Made by a program: the position numbers and the translations under genes. From contig JAQDAD010000001.1 of the NCBI GenBank assembly GCA_027682205.1, positions 434,001 through 498,000 on the forward strand: a stretch of 64,000 nt of DNA, written 5' to 3'. Numbering within the stretch: position 1 is the first letter of the stretch; each line of letters begins with the position of its first letter. The stretch is from Streptococcaceae bacterium AF54-32pH5A (GTDB lineage: Bacteria > Bacillota > Bacilli > Lactobacillales > Streptococcaceae). The notes under the pieces are model-generated. The model searched no databases, was not told the DNA's origin, and worked only from the letters and a program-made list of their open reading frames with translations. This document shows positions 55,239 through 64,000 of this stretch, one piece after another.

Positions 55239-58052
55239 TTATTTCGTCGTATAGGCAAAACTTATTGCACTATCTGCTTGGGAGATTTTTCTAAAGGTAT
55301 AGTTAGGGTTGCCACCATAGTTAGTTTCAGACACAAGGAAAGAACCATCATCATAGACCTTCTCTACAAAAGCCACATGACCGTAGATAGCTGGTGTGCC
55401 ATGTGTACCTCCTACAAAAGAAACAATAGCACCTGCTTTTGGTGTGGAACCTGTTTCCCCTCCAAGACTTGAAGCTGTCGAAACCCAGTCTTGACCATTT
55501 CCCATGGTATTAATGATTGAAATCTTTTCTCCATTTCTACCTTTTAATTTTAAGCCTAACTGGTTCATACGAGCCGCAACACCCCATGTACATTGTCCAT
55601 AGGCATAGGCCATACCATCTCCACCACCAGGAACAGAATAATCATACAAGTCTCCACGAACACCTTCAAGGGATTGCGGGTCACTTTTTGCCTGTCCTCC
55701 ATTTGTTTGGCTAAAGCCTTTTTCAATTTGGTAATACCATTCCGTTGCTCTGGTTTGTCTTTCCAGTAGTTTGTCACCAGAATTTCCCTCCCAATAGGTA
55801 AGGAAGAGTTGGGCTAGATTGGCTGCACTGCCCGTATTTCCAAAGAAATCCTTTAACCAACTTTGATAGTAAGGACTATCCCCATGAAGCATAAAATCAA
55901 GTTGGAGATCTAAATCATACCACTTCTTATTTTTGATATGTGCATAATTCAATAAGGCTGTATGACGTGTTGAACCATCTGCAGTATCCGTCCATTGACC
56001 TAAACCTAGACCTCTATGAAGAATATTAGGATAAGTACCACTATAAATGGCTGGCCCTCCTATCGCTAACCAGGTTTCATCATCCCATGAGGAATCGGTA
56101 GCGCCAACAGGAGGAGATAAATAATCCCCTTCAGCTCGTTTAGGATTGATAGAAGACTCTACCGACCAATTTCCTAAAATGGCCGCAATGGCTTGGGGGC
56201 TTGCCCCTTGAGATTTCAAAAACTCATAAATATGTTTCGCTCGTTCAAACTCATCTCCACCAAACTGACCAATGGCAGGTAAGATAGTGGTCTGAAGTTG
56301 AATGACTTTTGGAAAATAAAATTGCGGATTGACATACACCAATTTTTCTTTCTTGTTCTTATATTTTTGATAGGAAACTTTCAAACCTGTATCGTCTGGT
56401 GTTTCACCAACAACATCACCCGTTAGGACTCTTGTCCCCTCAATCGCACGGCCATTATGAATGGAATATAAGGTTAAGCGACTCTCATTCTCTCCTTTTC
56501 CGTTAGTGAGAATAACATTGTCGCCATCTAGAGATACAACTCCATCCATTGGTGCGACAATCGTTTGGTGAGCCTTTGCTTCTAGTAGAATGTACTCCTG
56601 AAGGGTAGGTTTTCCGTCTAAATCATAGTATCCATAACGATAAGTCATGGTTAGACTATCTTCGTTGCTTTTCCCCTCAAATGGATTGTCCAATTCCTGC
56701 ATGGAAGCATACACACCTTCTTCTTTTAGTTCCTTCATTTCCTCTTGATCGTCTTTCGATAGTTTATACTTAGGAGTTTCATAGAGGTCTTGCATGGATT
56801 TCAAATCTTCCCCATCGTTTAAATCATGCCACAAAGTAGATAGATAATCCTTGTAAGTTTCTGAACTAAATAAGTGAACTGGTTTGTGTAACTCATAGTC
56901 ATGGAATTTAAAGTTCATATACCCCATCACATCATCAACTTTTGTGTAATAGGTAATTCCTTTGTCATTTGTGCGAGTATGTTCTGCATCTTCCCAAGTT
57001 AGGTGGGTATAAGCTTTTGTTAATTCAAATTCATCTTGTTGAATCAAACTAGAAGATGAAAATCCTAAAAAGAAGCTCATTATAAGTAAAAGAAGAAAGA
57101 CTATTCCTCCAACTATCCAGGTTACAGGATTCCCAGTCGCAAATGTAAAGAAGGTAAAGGCTGCTTTTAGTTTTTGATAGATATTTCGAACGCTTGTAAG
57201 ACCTTGTTTCTTTAATTTTCGAAACCGATTTTTAAAGGAACTTGGGTTATCTTTCGCTAGTTTCCATCCTTTTCCATCCTTAAAATGATGGTATCGCTCT
57301 TTTGTGTTGGTCAGTCTTTTCTTGGTAAAACGACCTGTTGCTTGTCCTGTTTTAACACTAGCTTTTCCGAGATTATAAGAAAGGCGACTGTAGCGTTTCC
57401 CTTTTCTGATAGTCTCTTGAAGCGTGCGATAGCCTTCTAAATCTTCATTTTCTGAAGCTAACTCTCCTTCTTCACGTCCAAGAACATAAAGAAAAGTTTT
57501 GGCTTTCCTACTGACTTTTTTGGACTTATAGGCTTGTTTAGTAGATTTTAGATTTTCTTTTGCGGCCTTGACTTCTTTCTTAGCTTTTAATTCTTCTAAA
57601 CTCTTCCCTTGAAAGAAAAAATTGGATTTTACTTTTGTTTCCTGACCGTAGAGAAATTTTTGATTGGTTTTTCTTTCTTTACGACTCTCTTTTCTTTCTT
57701 CTTTTGTTTGTACCTTGGCTTCTCTAAATTGCTTCTTGGCTATTTTCAATCGTTTCCTAGCATGAGGCAATCGTCTGTCTCTTAATTCTTTCCGATTCAA
57801 AAGAGATGGAGAAGTATTTTGAAGGATGTGATTGTAGTCTTCATTTGCTTGTTTTACTCTAGCCTTTGAAGCTTCTCTCATCTCCTCTAGCTTTTCTTTT
57901 ATCTCTTTTTTCCATGCTTTTTCATCCAGCACAGCAGAATCTTTTTTCTGTTTCTTCACCTCCTTCTTTCCTTGTTTCAAGAATTTCTTCTCATCTTTTA
58001 GACTTCTTCTAAATGCCTTTCGGGCACGTATGATTTCTCTTTTATCCTTCAT
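55239..58052 (-). CDS. Conjugal wall hydrolase with lysozyme-like and CHAP domains (VirB1-like)
   Basis: 937 residues. A Lys/Arg-rich coiled N-terminal part of about 300 residues (cytoplasmic), one membrane helix (about 307-330, NPVTWIVGGIVFLLLLIMSF), and an outer region. The outer region has an M23-like fold (about 500-560, TIVAPMDGVVSLDGDNVI) whose catalytic HxH is replaced by LKVSYQ, a phage-tail-lysozyme-like domain (about 605-760, with the acid in NWSVESSINPKRAEG) and a C-terminal CHAP domain (Cys in YAYGQCTWGVAARM, about 820; His in IYGHVAFVEKV, about 895). It opens peptidoglycan for the mating channel. Last gene of the secretion operon. Confidence 0.88.
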   Translation of the reverse strand: MKDKREIIRARKAFRRSLKDEKKFLKQGKKEVKKQKKDSAVLDEKAWKKEIKEKLEEMREASKARVKQANEDYNHILQNTSPSLLNRKELRDRRLPHARKRLKIAKKQFREAKVQTKEERKESRKERKTNQKFLYGQETKVKSNFFFQGKSLEELKAKKEVKAAKENLKSTKQAYKSKKVSRKAKTFLYVLGREEGELASENEDLEGYRTLQETIRKGKRYSRLSYNLGKASVKTGQATGRFTKKRLTNTKERYHHFKDGKGWKLAKDNPSSFKNRFRKLKKQGLTSVRNIYQKLKAAFTFFTFATGNPVTWIVGGIVFLLLLIMSFFLGFSSSSLIQQDEFELTKAYTHLTWEDAEHTRTNDKGITYYTKVDDVMGYMNFKFHDYELHKPVHLFSSETYKDYLSTLWHDLNDGEDLKSMQDLYETPKYKLSKDDQEEMKELKEEGVYASMQELDNPFEGKSNEDSLTMTYRYGYYDLDGKPTLQEYILLEAKAHQTIVAPMDGVVSLDGDNVILTNGKGENESRLTLYSIHNGRAIEGTRVLTGDVVGETPDDTGLKVSYQKYKNKKEKLVYVNPQFYFPKVIQLQTTILPAIGQFGGDEFERAKHIYEFLKSQGASPQAIAAILGNWSVESSINPKRAEGDYLSPPVGATDSSWDDETWLAIGGPAIYSGTYPNILHRGLGLGQWTDTADGSTRHTALLNYAHIKNKKWYDLDLQLDFMLHGDSPYYQSWLKDFFGNTGSAANLAQLFLTYWEGNSGDKLLERQTRATEWYYQIEKGFSQTNGGQAKSDPQSLEGVRGDLYDYSVPGGGDGMAYAYGQCTWGVAARMNQLGLKLKGRNGEKISIINTMGNGQDWVSTASSLGGETGSTPKAGAIVSFVGGTHGTPAIYGHVAFVEKVYDDGSFLVSETNYGGNPNYTFRKISQADSAISFAYTTK

Positions 58053-58063
58053 TTACCTTCCCC

Positions 58064-60421
58064 TTAATTAGAAGCCATTTTATCAGGATCTGTACTCATG
58101 ATATCAAACAATTGAGTACCTTGAGGAATCTTATTTTTAAAGGGTACGACAACTGAACCAGCTTTTATCAGTCCTGCCCCTTTTTCTGGATTGACAAGGT
58201 ATTTTTCGAGTTCTTTTGACAAGCCTAAGAGTTGAACCAGTTCTTCTCGGTCATTTTTTGCTTGCTTGAGGAGAATCATAAATTCACTATTTGCAATAAT
58301 CCGTCTACCATTTGGATCTAACAATAAGGTTTCGACGTTTTGAGTTATTCCAGTCGGACTGGCTCCATATTTTCTGACACGACTCCACAATTTAAAGAAG
58401 AAATCACTGGCATATTTATCTAGTAAGAGAAGCTGCATTTCATCAAAATAAATCCAGGTCTTCTTCCCTAATTTTTGGTTCCGAACGACACGATTCCATA
58501 TCTGATCAAAAACAACCATAAGGGCGATTTGTTTCAGCTCATCTCCTAACTTCTTAACGTTATAAATCAAGAAATTAGATCCTGTCTGGATATTGGTCTT
58601 ATGAGAAAAAATATCAAGAGAACCTTCGACATAAAGTTCCATATCAAGTGCCAAGTTCTGCGCTTCTTCTTCTGGTTGTTGACTCAAAACAAAGACCCAT
58701 TCTTCCAAAGAAGGCTCTTTAAAAGACTGATAAGTGAGTCTGGTGACTCGGTCAATAATCGATTTTTCTCTTCCATCCATTTTTCTATCCAATAACTTGC
58801 CGATAAAAGATAAAAGAAATTCTGATTTTACCTTTACAGGATCTTCATCCATATTTTCCTCAGACAAGTCAAGGACATTGAGATAGGTTTGGGAATCCGG
58901 CGCAATATCAATCATTTCTCCCCCAAAAGCCCGTCCAATAACACTGTACTCTGCTTCTGGATCCACGATGATAATTTCTGTATTTTCACCAGATTCCTTG
59001 ATTTTGGTAGTGATAATTTCATGCTTGGTTGCCATCCCTTTTCCAGCTCCAGATGTTCCTAAAATCAGACCAGACGGTGTATTTAATAGGCTGCGATCAA
59101 TGGTAATAATATTGCTTGAGATTTGATTAATACCGTAATATTTCCCACTACGGTCTTGTAAATCTACTGAAGTCCAAGGTGAGTTCACTGCTATATTGGA
59201 TGTTAATAAACTCCGTGATACTCCCTCTAAAAAATCACAACCAAATGGCAGCAAACTATTAAAGGCTGCTTCTTGCATATATGGAAGTTTATCAATCATT
59301 AGGTCATTTGAGCCGGCCACTTGTTGGATCGTATCTAGGGCTTGTTTGAGTTCTTCTTCATCCTGACCAAAAACACCAATCAAAAAGACTGTTTGAAATA
59401 GTTTATCTCCTGTCTCGGTCATGGTTTTTAAGAGTTCTTCAGCTTCATCGATATTGCTTTCTAAAACATGGCCTACTTTTTCCAAATAGATACCTGTACG
59501 AGCTAGTTTTTGTTGTTCCCCAATCTTTTGGGATTCCATCAAGGTCTTCTTTGTTCGTAGTTTCTTCATCGCATCCGCCTTAGTCGAACTTTGAGCATGA
59601 AGGCTCACTATCAATTCCAAATCTCCTTGCATGAGGTCTCGAATAAACTGATCACCTAATTCCATGCCGTAGTCTCTCACATAGACAATCTGCAATAAGC
59701 GGTCATTGATTTGTAGGTAATTCTTGTTTTTGAAATCTAAGAGATTAGGCGCTATGAAGTGACGAGTTGTCTGACCAGATTTCGTTAAATCACGGTAAGA
59801 AAAAGGAAGATGGTGTTCTCCTCTAAGCATATCGGCCAACAAGTTCACCCGTTCTTCTCCAGCCAAGGATTCAAATCGTGCATCAATTTCTGAGAAACCA
59901 CTCTTGAAATATTCTCCAATTTGAGACAAGGAACGATAGGCTTGTTTGGGATTAGTGTCCTTTCTTCCAAAGCTAATCAGTTTCACAGCCGAAAAGTTAT
60001 TTTCCCCACTGTCTAAATTCTGATTCATCATCCGATTCAATTCTTTACGATAGGTATCATATCCATCTTCTTTTTCCTCATACAAAACACTTTGTCTAAA
60101 CTTTTCTAAATTCAATCTTTTATTAAAGATGGTCAATTGGAAGTTGGTTTGGTCATCTAAAGAGTTAATCAAATCAGAATACTTCTCAATGATTGCGCCC
60201 TTATCTTCTAAACCAACGGTCTGGTAATTGACATCACCAAGTAAATAGCTTTGTGAGAAATAATCTTCTTTCACCTGCATCAGACCATTTTGATACAGGG
60301 CTTGATAGGAAAGAGTATTCGCCGTAGAAGGTAAAACTTCCTCTTTTTTATCTTTAACTTTTTCCTTTTTTTTAGTCATTGAAGTTTTTTGTTTCTTTAA
60401 TGTATTTGATTTTCTTTTCAT
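58064..60421 (-). CDS. virB4: VirB4-type conjugation ATPase
   Basis: 785 residues. N-terminal region of the VirB4/TrbE kind, then the ATPase domain: Walker A LGTSGAGKGMATKHE (about residues 452-466) and Walker B WIYFDEMQLLLLDKY (about 654-668), followed by GITQNVETLLLDPNGRR. It powers assembly and substrate passage of the type IV channel. The start at 60421 has AAAGGACC in front and overlaps the PrgI gene by 50 nt; a later in-frame ATG at 60379 lacks a ribosome binding site. Confidence 0.93.
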   Translation of the reverse strand: MKRKSNTLKKQKTSMTKKKEKVKDKKEEVLPSTANTLSYQALYQNGLMQVKEDYFSQSYLLGDVNYQTVGLEDKGAIIEKYSDLINSLDDQTNFQLTIFNKRLNLEKFRQSVLYEEKEDGYDTYRKELNRMMNQNLDSGENNFSAVKLISFGRKDTNPKQAYRSLSQIGEYFKSGFSEIDARFESLAGEERVNLLADMLRGEHHLPFSYRDLTKSGQTTRHFIAPNLLDFKNKNYLQINDRLLQIVYVRDYGMELGDQFIRDLMQGDLELIVSLHAQSSTKADAMKKLRTKKTLMESQKIGEQQKLARTGIYLEKVGHVLESNIDEAEELLKTMTETGDKLFQTVFLIGVFGQDEEELKQALDTIQQVAGSNDLMIDKLPYMQEAAFNSLLPFGCDFLEGVSRSLLTSNIAVNSPWTSVDLQDRSGKYYGINQISSNIITIDRSLLNTPSGLILGTSGAGKGMATKHEIITTKIKESGENTEIIIVDPEAEYSVIGRAFGGEMIDIAPDSQTYLNVLDLSEENMDEDPVKVKSEFLLSFIGKLLDRKMDGREKSIIDRVTRLTYQSFKEPSLEEWVFVLSQQPEEEAQNLALDMELYVEGSLDIFSHKTNIQTGSNFLIYNVKKLGDELKQIALMVVFDQIWNRVVRNQKLGKKTWIYFDEMQLLLLDKYASDFFFKLWSRVRKYGASPTGITQNVETLLLDPNGRRIIANSEFMILLKQAKNDREELVQLLGLSKELEKYLVNPEKGAGLIKAGSVVVPFKNKIPQGTQLFDIMSTDPDKMASN

Positions 60422-60731
60422 GTTCAGGTCCTTTCTTTCCTGTAATTGTGCGTAGGGGAACCGTTAGTTCAAAATGAAGACGGTATTTCAAATAATGTTC
60501 AAAATATAAATCATTGGGTTTATAGACTCCAAAAAGCATTAGGGGGATGGTAAAAGCAAACACAAAACCGTAAACAAACCAATCTCCAAATTGCCAGAAA
60601 AAGAGATTCAAGCCCAAAACAATAATTGTGACAATAAAGGCTGGTAAAACAAAGATGATTTGTCTTGTGGTGAAACCTAACCAAGCCCTGTGTTGGTATT
60701 TTGAGATGTCTTTAAAGACACGTGTATTCAT
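60372..60731 (-). CDS. PrgI/TcpE-like membrane protein
   Basis: 119 residues of the PrgI family. N-terminal VFKDISKYQHRAWLGFTTRQ then two membrane helices (about 27-48 and 53-70) and the cytoplasmic KPNDLYFEHYLKYRL stretch (about 75-90). Such proteins act as the VirB3-like partner of VirB4. Immediately upstream of and overlapping virB4. Confidence 0.85.
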   Translation of the reverse strand: MNTRVFKDISKYQHRAWLGFTTRQIIFVLPAFIVTIIVLGLNLFFWQFGDWFVYGFVFAFTIPLMLFGVYKPNDLYFEHYLKYRLHFELTVPLRTITGKKGPEHEKKIKYIKETKNFND

Positions 60732-60784
60732 GACTTTCCTTTCTAAAAAGGCTAAGAAGCAACCACTTCCTAGCCTTTATCTAA

Positions 60785-61639
60785 TTACATACCTAAGATT
60801 GAGCGAGCCGTACGTTGAGAACCAACGAGGGCAATAATCAGTAAGATAGCTTGTATTAAACTACCAAACATAATCGCAAGAGATTGCAGGACTCCTGCAC
60901 CATTTGAAACAGCTATTTTCCCAGCAGATTCAAACAAAGGAACAAGAGAAACAATCAGAAAAATAAGAACCCCTTGTACCGCATAGACCATAATATTTTT
61001 TAAATAGCCAATACCAATAGACTTCCATTCATCACTTAAAAATGTTGGAATCGTAAGAGGGGCAAATGGGATCATAAGGTAGAGTTGAATAAATCGAATA
61101 GATACCAAAAGATTAACCATGGCTGCACTTACTATCCGAACAAGCCAAATGAGGAGGGCGAAAAAGCCTACAATCATCCGACCAATAAAGCCTGAACCTT
61201 TTAATCCAGAGATGGTATCATACTTTGCCCCACCGTGAGCCACAATCGAGGCCACTTGTTCAATGGCGTGACTCGCAATCCCGATGATGGCTTCTACAAT
61301 CACGGTAGTGTTGGTAATTACAACTGCGACCATGATATAACTAATCAACATCGGCGCTAATGCTTCAAAGGTCATCGCTCCTCCTGAGTTAGCAATTTTC
61401 TTTGCCATCTTTGAAAATTCTAAGATGAGAACTACTGATAAAATCGCAACTCCAAGAGGCTGCATGACACTTTTAGTAATACTAGACATATAAGTCCAAA
61501 CGGTTGGATTGTAGCTAGATAGGGATTTAATCAGATCTACCGTAGATTGTAAATCCACATTAAATCCTTCAAATAAATTTTCAGCTGATATTTTTTCAGA
61601 TGCAAGGTAAACAAAGGGTGAGACTAAACTAAGATTCAT
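60785..61639 (-). CDS. VirB6/TrbL-like channel protein
   Basis: 284 residues with about six membrane helices, an extracellular N-terminal part and a conserved glycine-rich loop around ASIVAHGGAKYDTISGLKGS. The helix pattern MVNLLVSIRFIQLYLMIPFA and LIPFAPL-like segment are seen in TrbL/VirB6 proteins of Gram-positive conjugation systems. Forms part of the membrane pore. AGGAGG before the ATG. Confidence 0.8.
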   Translation of the reverse strand: MNLSLVSPFVYLASEKISAENLFEGFNVDLQSTVDLIKSLSSYNPTVWTYMSSITKSVMQPLGVAILSVVLILEFSKMAKKIANSGGAMTFEALAPMLISYIMVAVVITNTTVIVEAIIGIASHAIEQVASIVAHGGAKYDTISGLKGSGFIGRMIVGFFALLIWLVRIVSAAMVNLLVSIRFIQLYLMIPFAPLTIPTFLSDEWKSIGIGYLKNIMVYAVQGVLIFLIVSLVPLFESAGKIAVSNGAGVLQSLAIMFGSLIQAILLIIALVGSQRTARSILGM

Positions 61640-61655
61640 GTCATTGTTTATCCTC

Positions 61656-61898
61656 CTAAATTGAAATTTGAGTTACAAAGGCTCCAGCAGCCCCTACCAT
61701 AACACCACCGACAATTTCAAGAATGGCATTTCGAACACCTGGTCCACCATCTTTAATGTTGGTTGCAAGGTTTACAATCCCTACAATAACAAGAAAGGCA
61801 CCAACGGCAATCAATCCCTTCTGTAACAAAGACATAGCTTGTGCAAACATAGCACTTGCGTCTACTCCATAAACAAAACCTTTAAAATGCGTAATCAT
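61656..61898 (-). CDS. Small two-helix membrane protein of the conjugation operon
   Basis: 80 residues: an N-terminal 20 residues outside, a helix LIAVGAFLVIVGIVNLATNI, a short KDGGPGVRN loop, and a second helix GGVMVGAAGAFVTQI. Size and topology resemble Maff2-family proteins and VirB2-type pilins. Always found between VirB6-like and VirD4 genes in this kind of element, as I remember. Probably a channel or pilus-like subunit. Confidence 0.7.
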   Translation of the reverse strand: MITHFKGFVYGVDASAMFAQAMSLLQKGLIAVGAFLVIVGIVNLATNIKDGGPGVRNAILEIVGGVMVGAAGAFVTQISI

Positions 61899-61918
61899 CT
61901 ATTTCCTCTTTTCTATTT

Positions 61919-63799
61919 TTATTTTAAACTAGATTCAAAAGTTAAATCACGAATTCTAAGGCCTTCAAGATGATTTTCTTGTCTTTGATTCAAAGGATTG
62001 ATTTGATAGTTCCACCACCGTTCATCGCTTTCTTGATTGGCTAGGTATTTCCAGTTTGGATGCTTAGTGGAATTGTATTTTTTGCTTTTAAAGACAGGCA
62101 TATTGGCAATTCGAACCAAGCATTCATGCCGTTTCATGTTTCCGACCTCATCAGGTGTCATTAAATCACGAGCAATCTTTTGATGAGAAAGGGATCCTGA
62201 ACCTGTCTGGCCAAAGGAACGACTAGTATTTCGAACATCAATGGTTTGTTTACCGAGTAATCCACTCATAAATTTAAAGGTATCTTCATCATTACCACCT
62301 AAGTAGACTAAACTATCACAGTTCCCAAGAATGGTTTTCCAAGCTTCTTTTTCTTTATAGAGCCCTTGAAGTTGGGCAATATTTTGAAGAATAGGAACGA
62401 GACTCATATTCCGAGAACGGACTGTTGAGGTTTGTTCAGCAAAATCTGGAATTTCTCCGATATTTGCGAACTCATCTAAGTAAACTCTCACATGAAGAGG
62501 CAATTGACCCTTAAAATCAATATCTGCTTGTCTTGTTAGAGTTTGGAATACGGTTGAAAAAAAGAGGGCTGAAAGAAAGCGAAAGGTACTATCGTTATCT
62601 GGGATAACTAGGTAAACCATTGATTTTTCCTTGCCCCATGTCTTCATATCAAGGGTATCTCTTTTGGTCAAATCCATGACACTTTGAATATTGAAGAGGG
62701 CAAATTTAGCAGTGGTTACAGCTATAACAGAATCCAGAGTCTTATCCTTATAATTTTGAAAATCTGCCCAATTTCGCATGGTAAAATTTTCAGTCCCATA
62801 CTTTTTAGCATAATTTTCAAATAGAATTTCTAAGACACTTTTTTCTTGGTTTTCACCCTTGGATAAGTGTTTAATGAGTTTTGAGATTTCAGCAAAACTT
62901 GGATAACGCCCTCGTTTTTTTCGCTCTTCCACTTCTTTTTTTTGACGTTTCAACAAGTTTTGATATTCCTTTTGACTTAAACGACTTTCTTCTATGAGCT
63001 GTTCTCTTGTTTTAGGTGGGTTATAGAAATCGACCAAGTAAGAGGCTAAAGCTCGTACCAAAGTCATAGAAGCTTCATCCCAAAATGGATCACTACGGGA
63101 GCCAGAGCCTTTGGTGTTATTGAAATAAACCGTCAGCATGCGATTCAAATCATTTTCTGTCTCTATATAGCGAAAAGGATTGAAGCCATCTGAGTTCTTC
63201 ATATTGACTAAATCTAACACCTTTACTTGGTAGCCATGTTCTAAAAAGAGTTTGCCTGTTTTCTCAGCTAAGTGATCTTTAGGATCCACGACAATATTGG
63301 AACTATTCATCTGAATCAGATTGGGTTTTACAAAGCGAAATGTCTTCCCACTTCCTGAACCTCCGATCACCGCAATATTCTTATTTCTATCATATTGAGG
63401 TGGTTTTTTATCTAATAATGTCAAACGAACATCCTGTGCTAATATCGTATCATGAGAAAATTCTTTACCGTAAAAGAGCTTCTTTTCTTTTAGAGTTCCA
63501 AAACGGGCGCTCCCGTATTCTACCCCTTCTCGGTATTGTTTTTTACCAGTCTCTAGATAGAGATAAACCAGCAACATCATCACAAAGCCTAGTAGAAAAA
63601 AAGCACTTGATTTTCCAGTAAAAGAAATATTCCATGGCGACTGAAGAACTTCATCTTGACCTTCCATTAGAAGATGAGTCCATTTATCTAAGGTATTTCC
63701 AGTATAGGAATCATACAAAAGCGTCAAACGATGAAAAAGATAGCCTAGTAAGATACCTAACAGTGAGAATAGTAGGAATTTCTTTCCACTGTACATCAT
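61919..63799 (-). CDS. virD4: VirD4/TraG-type coupling protein
   Basis: 626 residues. Two N-terminal membrane helices (about 8-25 and 60-82), then the hexameric ATPase: Walker A VIGGSGSGKTFRFVKP (about residues 142-157) and Walker B VRVYLDEFANIGEIPDF (about 430-446), followed by the FMSGLLGKQTIDVRN region. It links the relaxase-DNA complex to the channel. It starts in a 4-nt ATGA overlap with the upstream gene. Confidence 0.94.
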   Translation of the reverse strand: MMYSGKKFLLFSLLGILLGYLFHRLTLLYDSYTGNTLDKWTHLLMEGQDEVLQSPWNISFTGKSSAFFLLGFVMMLLVYLYLETGKKQYREGVEYGSARFGTLKEKKLFYGKEFSHDTILAQDVRLTLLDKKPPQYDRNKNIAVIGGSGSGKTFRFVKPNLIQMNSSNIVVDPKDHLAEKTGKLFLEHGYQVKVLDLVNMKNSDGFNPFRYIETENDLNRMLTVYFNNTKGSGSRSDPFWDEASMTLVRALASYLVDFYNPPKTREQLIEESRLSQKEYQNLLKRQKKEVEERKKRGRYPSFAEISKLIKHLSKGENQEKSVLEILFENYAKKYGTENFTMRNWADFQNYKDKTLDSVIAVTTAKFALFNIQSVMDLTKRDTLDMKTWGKEKSMVYLVIPDNDSTFRFLSALFFSTVFQTLTRQADIDFKGQLPLHVRVYLDEFANIGEIPDFAEQTSTVRSRNMSLVPILQNIAQLQGLYKEKEAWKTILGNCDSLVYLGGNDEDTFKFMSGLLGKQTIDVRNTSRSFGQTGSGSLSHQKIARDLMTPDEVGNMKRHECLVRIANMPVFKSKKYNSTKHPNWKYLANQESDERWWNYQINPLNQRQENHLEGLRIRDLTFESSLK

Positions 63800-64000
63800 C
63801 TCACCATCTCTTTCTGTTTGACGGCTCCTTCTTGTCTAAAGGTAATTTGGGATTTAGCCTCATCAATTGCTTGGTCTAATGACTTATCCATGGTAAAATC
63901 AGCTAATTTCTCCGGATCATTAACCATTTTTTCTAACAGATGGTCTAAATGATTGTCTAGAATCGAACGGTCTTTCGTGTAGAAATGTAGAGAATCCCCT
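63796..64000 (-). CDS. C-terminal part of a conserved ICE protein (cut by the window edge)
   Basis: 67 readable codons on the minus strand, from the edge to a TGA at 63796-63798: YTKDRSILDNHLDHLLEKMV, then TMDKSLDQAIDEAKSQITF and VKQKEMVR. Helical and soluble, no membrane segment. It precedes virD4 with a 4-nt overlap, so they are translationally coupled. Not recognised; likely an accessory of the coupling protein. Confidence 0.7.
   Translation of the reverse strand, partial: GDSLHFYTKDRSILDNHLDHLLEKMVNDPEKLADFTMDKSLDQAIDEAKSQITFRQEGAVKQKEMVR

Larger units (their letters stand above)
37600..64000. mobile_element. Tn5252-type integrative conjugative element, left part
   Basis: Gene content is that of Tn5252/Tn5253-like streptococcal elements: SOS cassette, PezAT, small conserved proteins, primase-like protein, VirB8-like protein, giant helicase-methylase, wall hydrolase, VirB4, PrgI, VirB6-like and VirD4, nearly all on the minus strand. 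It continues beyond 64000; the integrase and relaxase must lie there. The left limit is between about 37240 and 37916 and is not fixed. The segment 53.1-55.1 kb inside it is a patch of unrelated decayed genes. Confidence 0.85.

Overview
The window is chromosomal DNA of a mitis-group streptococcus, close to Streptococcus pneumoniae but probably another species (S. mitis or S. oralis type). This follows from the proteins: a SlrA-like lipoprotein rotamase, a PfbA-like surface protein, PezAT of pneumococcal length and KhpA next to rpsP. The run rimM-trmD ... khpA-rpsP-slrA-ABC-F-vanZ-rlmN-yutD-sodA-holA-pyrDA follows the pneumococcal order as I remember it. gdhA and the pfbA/galactose locus sit beside it here, which is not the pneumococcal arrangement. 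No rRNA, tRNA or CRISPR array was seen.

Layout. (1) 1-13.7 kb is core housekeeping: biotin uptake (bioY), rimM-trmD, a stand-alone ATP-cone protein, a MazG-like pyrophosphohydrolase, khpA-rpsP, slrA, an ABC-F protein, rlmN, sodA, holA, pyrDA and gdhA. (2) 13.7-17.2 kb is an accessory block (oxidoreductase plus TetR with a perfect operator, an EXLDI protein, a truncated DUF2268 metalloprotease) flanked on its far side by a diverged duplicate of the gdhA 3' end with its terminator. (3) About 18.1-23.0 kb is an AT-rich integrative mobilizable element: tyrosine integrase, DUF3173, Cro-like regulator, MOBP-type relaxase, MobC, an accessory protein and an oriT-like region. It can mobilise itself but encodes no secretion system. 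(4) 23.1-37.2 kb is a LacI-controlled locus. Three near-identical palindromes (TGACAYCG-type) sit just downstream of three promoters: a broken mgtC copy; an operon of 2H phosphoesterase, solute-binding lipoprotein, ATPase, fused permease and MgtC; and an operon of pfbA, PP2C-like phosphatase, PhoU-like protein, galT and galE. The combination suggests uptake of a phosphorylated galactose compound that enters at galactose-1-phosphate; no galactokinase is present. This is inference.

(5) About 37.6-64 kb is the left part of a Tn5252-type integrative conjugative element, running off the right edge. Nearly all genes are on the minus strand: VirD4, a small two-helix membrane protein, VirB6-like, PrgI, VirB4 and a CHAP/lysozyme wall hydrolase. 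A scar of decayed genes follows (IS3 end, leucine-rich-repeat fragment, GltD-like fragment, and an antitoxin with a GNAT toxin broken by two in-frame stops). Next come a predicted tandem-hairpin RNA, a 2074-residue helicase-methyltransferase, a primase-like protein, the PezAT toxin-antitoxin pair and an SOS cassette (HdiR/UmuD-like repressor, UmuC-like polymerase, YolD-like protein). Strong inverted repeats at 37.38-37.60 kb lie at the presumed left edge of this element.

The strongest new leads are the LacI/galactose-phosphate regulon, the predicted tandem-hairpin RNA at 52.8-52.97 kb, the palindrome that may serve both as terminator and as pezAT operator, and the dead toxin retained with its intact antitoxin.
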